NCBI GenBank assembly: GCA_947178195.1
Contig: CAMWXM010000136.1
Span: forward strand, 1-7,478
DNA from: an uncultured Ruminococcus sp.
GTDB lineage: Bacteria; Bacillota; Clostridia; Oscillospirales; Ruminococcaceae
DNA length: 7,478 bases
Reading direction: 5' to 3'
Shown here piece by piece: positions 6,064 through 7,478 of this stretch. Position 1 is the first letter of the stretch, and each line of letters begins with the position of its first letter. The notes beneath the pieces were generated by a model, which had not been told where the DNA came from, made no database searches, and saw nothing but the letters and a program-made list of their open reading frames with translations. A program made the position numbers and the translations under genes.

Positions 6064-6085
6064 CCCAGAGTATCCTCATCTGAGA
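6056..6085 (+). repeat. Left inverted repeat of second integrase unit
   Basis: This is the reverse complement of 7426-7455 at 29 of 30 positions; the mismatch is 6065 against 7446. The core GAGTATCCTCATCTGAGA is at 6068-6085. It overlaps the end of the preceding terminator by five bases plus the T-tract. Confidence 0.85.
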
Positions 6086-6205
6086 TATACAAAAACACAA
6101 TATTTTCCTTATAATTATACTATACACATTACAAATTGTCAATAAGTTCTGTAAAAATATTCATTAACTTGTGCATTTCCACTATATATTTTATTCTTTT
6201 TTCTA

Positions 6206-6231
6206 CTATTCGCCGTCAAAAATATGGTCAA
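6206..6231 (+). repeat. Left direct repeat flanking second integrase
   Basis: It matches 7356-7381 in the same orientation at 23 of 26 positions (mismatches at 6211, 6222 and 6224). The conserved parts are GCCGTCAAAA and GGTCAA, each containing GTCAA 12 bases apart on the same strand, a pattern suited to paired arm-type binding by an integrase. It ends 26 bases before the integrase ATG. Confidence 0.7.
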
Positions 6232-6250
6232 GCCGTGATACGGCAGGAGG
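6232..6250 (+). promoter_or_regulatory. Short palindrome abutting the ribosome-binding site of second integrase
   Basis: GCCGT at 6232-6236 and ACGGC at 6240-6244 form a perfect 5-bp stem with a GAT loop, immediately followed by the Shine-Dalgarno AGGAGG at 6245-6250. The hairpin could modulate translation, or the palindrome could be an operator. No convincing -35/-10 pair was identified in 6086-6205, although the stretch is AT-rich and must hold the promoter. Confidence 0.4.
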
Positions 6251-6257
6251 TTTTTAA

Positions 6258-7355
6258 ATGTCACGAAGAGGAGAAAATATTTACAAACGAAAAGATGGTA
6301 GATGGGAGGGTCGATTTGTTGATTCATACGATCAGTATGGTAAGCCGAAATATCATTCGATTTATGCAAGAAGTTATACGGAGGTTAAAAATAAACTTGG
6401 ATTTCACAGCAAACAAAATATTTCACCAAATATCTACAAAAGCTTGAAGCTGGCAAAATATTGTGACGATTGGCTTGAAACTGTCAAATTCAAGCACAAG
6501 GAATCCACATATGACAAGTATAGAAATATATGTAAAAATCACATTATTCCTGAGTTTGGAGGATATGACGCATCGTTGATTTCGTCAAAACAGGTAGAAG
6601 AATTTCTTTCATTGAAGCTTGATAAAGAAAGTCTTTCAGCTAAAACCGTAAATGATATTTTATGTGTTTTGAAGCTTATTTTTTCTTATATTGAAAGCCA
6701 GAATATAAAAACAATTTGTAATTTTCACAATATTTGCGTAAGGCAGGAGCAGAAAAAAATTAGAGTACTTTCAACCACAGAACAGAAAAAGCTTACAGAT
6801 TTTCTTATCGAAGATATGGATTCAAGTAAATTAGGGGTATATTTGAGCTTATATACTGGTATCAGAATTGGCGAACTTTGTGCTCTTAAATGGAAAAATA
6901 TCAAGCTGAAAGACAGAATACTTCATATTGAAAAAACTATGCAGAGGATTCAGGTTTATGATGAGGAAATTAAGACGAAAATTGTTATAACACAGCCTAA
7001 AAGTAAATGCTCTGAAAGAGATATACCTCTGCCTAAGTTTTTATGTGATGTACTAAGAAAATTTAAAAAGAGCGAAAATAATTTCTTGCTTTCAGGTAGT
7101 TCGGAAAATTTCGTTGAGCCACGAATGCTGCGGTATACTTTTGGAAAATATATGAAATCATGTAATCTTGATAATGTGAATTTTCATGCCCTTCGTCATA
7201 CTTTTGCTACAAGATGTGTGGAATCAGGATTTGAAATCAAGACCCTTAGTGAAATACTTGGTCATTCAAGCGTTAAGATAACTCTTGACAGATATGTTCA
7301 TTCATCAATGGAATTAAAGCGAAAAAATATGGAGAAACTTGAATCTATTCTTTAG
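6258..7355 (+). CDS. Second tyrosine recombinase/integrase
   Basis: This 365-residue tyrosine recombinase is clearly different from the one at the left. The N-terminus (MSRRGENIYKRKDGRWEGRF) resembles an arm-binding domain common in clostridial integrases. A SAM-like core-binding domain spans about 62-160 and the catalytic domain about 168-365. All key residues are present: R203 in TGIRIGE, K248 in QPKSK, H310 and R313 in HALRHTFATR, H336 in LGHSS and Y346 in LDRYVH. It therefore looks active. The start has AGGAGG 7 bases upstream. The TAG stop is followed directly by a direct repeat, and no excisionase gene accompanies it. It follows the operon terminator and so has its own promoter. It could catalyse inversion or excision between the flanking repeats, but which repeats it uses is unknown. 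Confidence 0.95.
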   Translation: MSRRGENIYKRKDGRWEGRFVDSYDQYGKPKYHSIYARSYTEVKNKLGFHSKQNISPNIYKSLKLAKYCDDWLETVKFKHKESTYDKYRNICKNHIIPEFGGYDASLISSKQVEEFLSLKLDKESLSAKTVNDILCVLKLIFSYIESQNIKTICNFHNICVRQEQKKIRVLSTTEQKKLTDFLIEDMDSSKLGVYLSLYTGIRIGELCALKWKNIKLKDRILHIEKTMQRIQVYDEEIKTKIVITQPKSKCSERDIPLPKFLCDVLRKFKKSENNFLLSGSSENFVEPRMLRYTFGKYMKSCNLDNVNFHALRHTFATRCVESGFEIKTLSEILGHSSVKITLDRYVHSSMELKRKNMEKLESIL

Positions 7356-7381
7356 CTATTTGCCGTCAAAATTCTGGTCAA
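7356..7381 (+). repeat. Right direct repeat flanking second integrase
   Basis: This copy, related to 6206-6231 at 23 of 26 positions, starts at the first base after the integrase stop codon. Recombination between the two copies would remove a 1,150-bp circle carrying the whole gene. Confidence 0.7.
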
Positions 7382-7425
7382 ATTTCAACATGTATTACGT
7401 ATTTACGCTGTTTGTTAAGGTGATT

Positions 7426-7455
7426 TCTCAGATGAGGATACTCTGAGAAAAAATA
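7426..7455 (-). repeat. Right inverted repeat of second integrase unit
   Basis: This is the inverted copy of 6056-6085. Within it TCTCAG at 7426-7431 and CTGAGA at 7443-7448 form a 6-bp stem around an 11-nt loop, an internal dyad that the left copy has only partly because of its one mismatch. An internal dyad is a usual feature of tyrosine recombinase core sites. The A-run follows on the plus strand, so it is not a plus-strand terminator. Confidence 0.85.
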
Positions 7456-7478
7456 CAAAATATTCAATCCTATTATAT

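Larger units (their letters stand above)
6056..7455. mobile_element. Putative compact integrase cassette bounded by 30-bp inverted repeats
   Basis: A single tyrosine integrase gene on the plus strand is bracketed by inverted repeats at the outer edges (6056-6085 and 7426-7455) and by direct repeats immediately around the gene (6206-6231 and 7356-7381). The unit is 1,400 bp and has no other gene. It may be a mobile integrase-only element, or a segment inverted by its own recombinase. No target-site duplication is seen just outside the repeats, which speaks against a simple insertion sequence. Confidence 0.45.

Noticed and set aside
6136..6447. Plus-strand 103-residue frame and minus-strand 76-residue frame (6139-6369) near the second integrase start
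   Set aside because: They overlap the repeats, palindrome and N-terminus of a well-supported integrase in other frames.
7401..7420. CGTA-TT-TACG palindrome as an operator or terminator
   Set aside because: A 4-bp stem with a 2-base loop and no T-tract is too weak to support a call.

Overview
The window is AT-rich DNA with strong purine-rich Shine-Dalgarno sites, short intergenic gaps and proteins of Gram-positive mobile-element type. Together these suggest a low-GC Firmicute, probably an anaerobic Clostridia/Ruminococcaceae-like gut bacterium; the host assignment is inference. No rRNA, tRNA, CRISPR array or recognisable chromosomal housekeeping gene was seen. The content looks like one end of an integrative element (ICE, IME or phage-like island) plus a second integrase unit next to it.

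Left part (about 1-3073, minus strand): a mobility module. A 57-residue excisionase-like helix-turn-helix protein is followed by a perfect 12-bp hairpin, a putative rolling-circle-type replication initiator and a tyrosine integrase with all its catalytic residues. The integrase is terminated by a hairpin near the left edge. The AT-rich DNA upstream of the replication gene carries a tandem repeat and a G-rich tract and is a candidate origin. Imperfect inverted repeats at 113-175, beyond the integrase, could be part of an attachment region.

Middle part (3211-6023, plus strand): a cargo operon facing away from the mobility module. In order it encodes a 36-residue peptide, a DUF960-type protein, a hairpin that may attenuate transcription, a zinc-finger amidoligase (Amidoligase_2, glutamine-synthetase-like fold), a stand-alone class II glutamine amidotransferase with an N-terminal Cys2 nucleophile, and a small Mor-like DNA-binding protein. 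A strong terminator closes the operon. The amidoligase and amidotransferase are one base apart. The simplest reading is that the amidotransferase releases ammonia from glutamine and the amidoligase uses ATP to join that ammonia, or another amine, to a carboxylate on an unknown substrate. This is the most interesting metabolic or modification system in the window.

Right part (6056-7455): a second, different tyrosine integrase inside a compact unit of about 1.4 kb. Its outer ends are 30-bp inverted repeats matching at 29 of 30 positions. Just inside these, flanking the gene, lie 26-bp direct repeats matching at 23 of 26 positions. This could be a self-contained mobile integrase cassette or an invertible segment, and nothing in the window decides between them.
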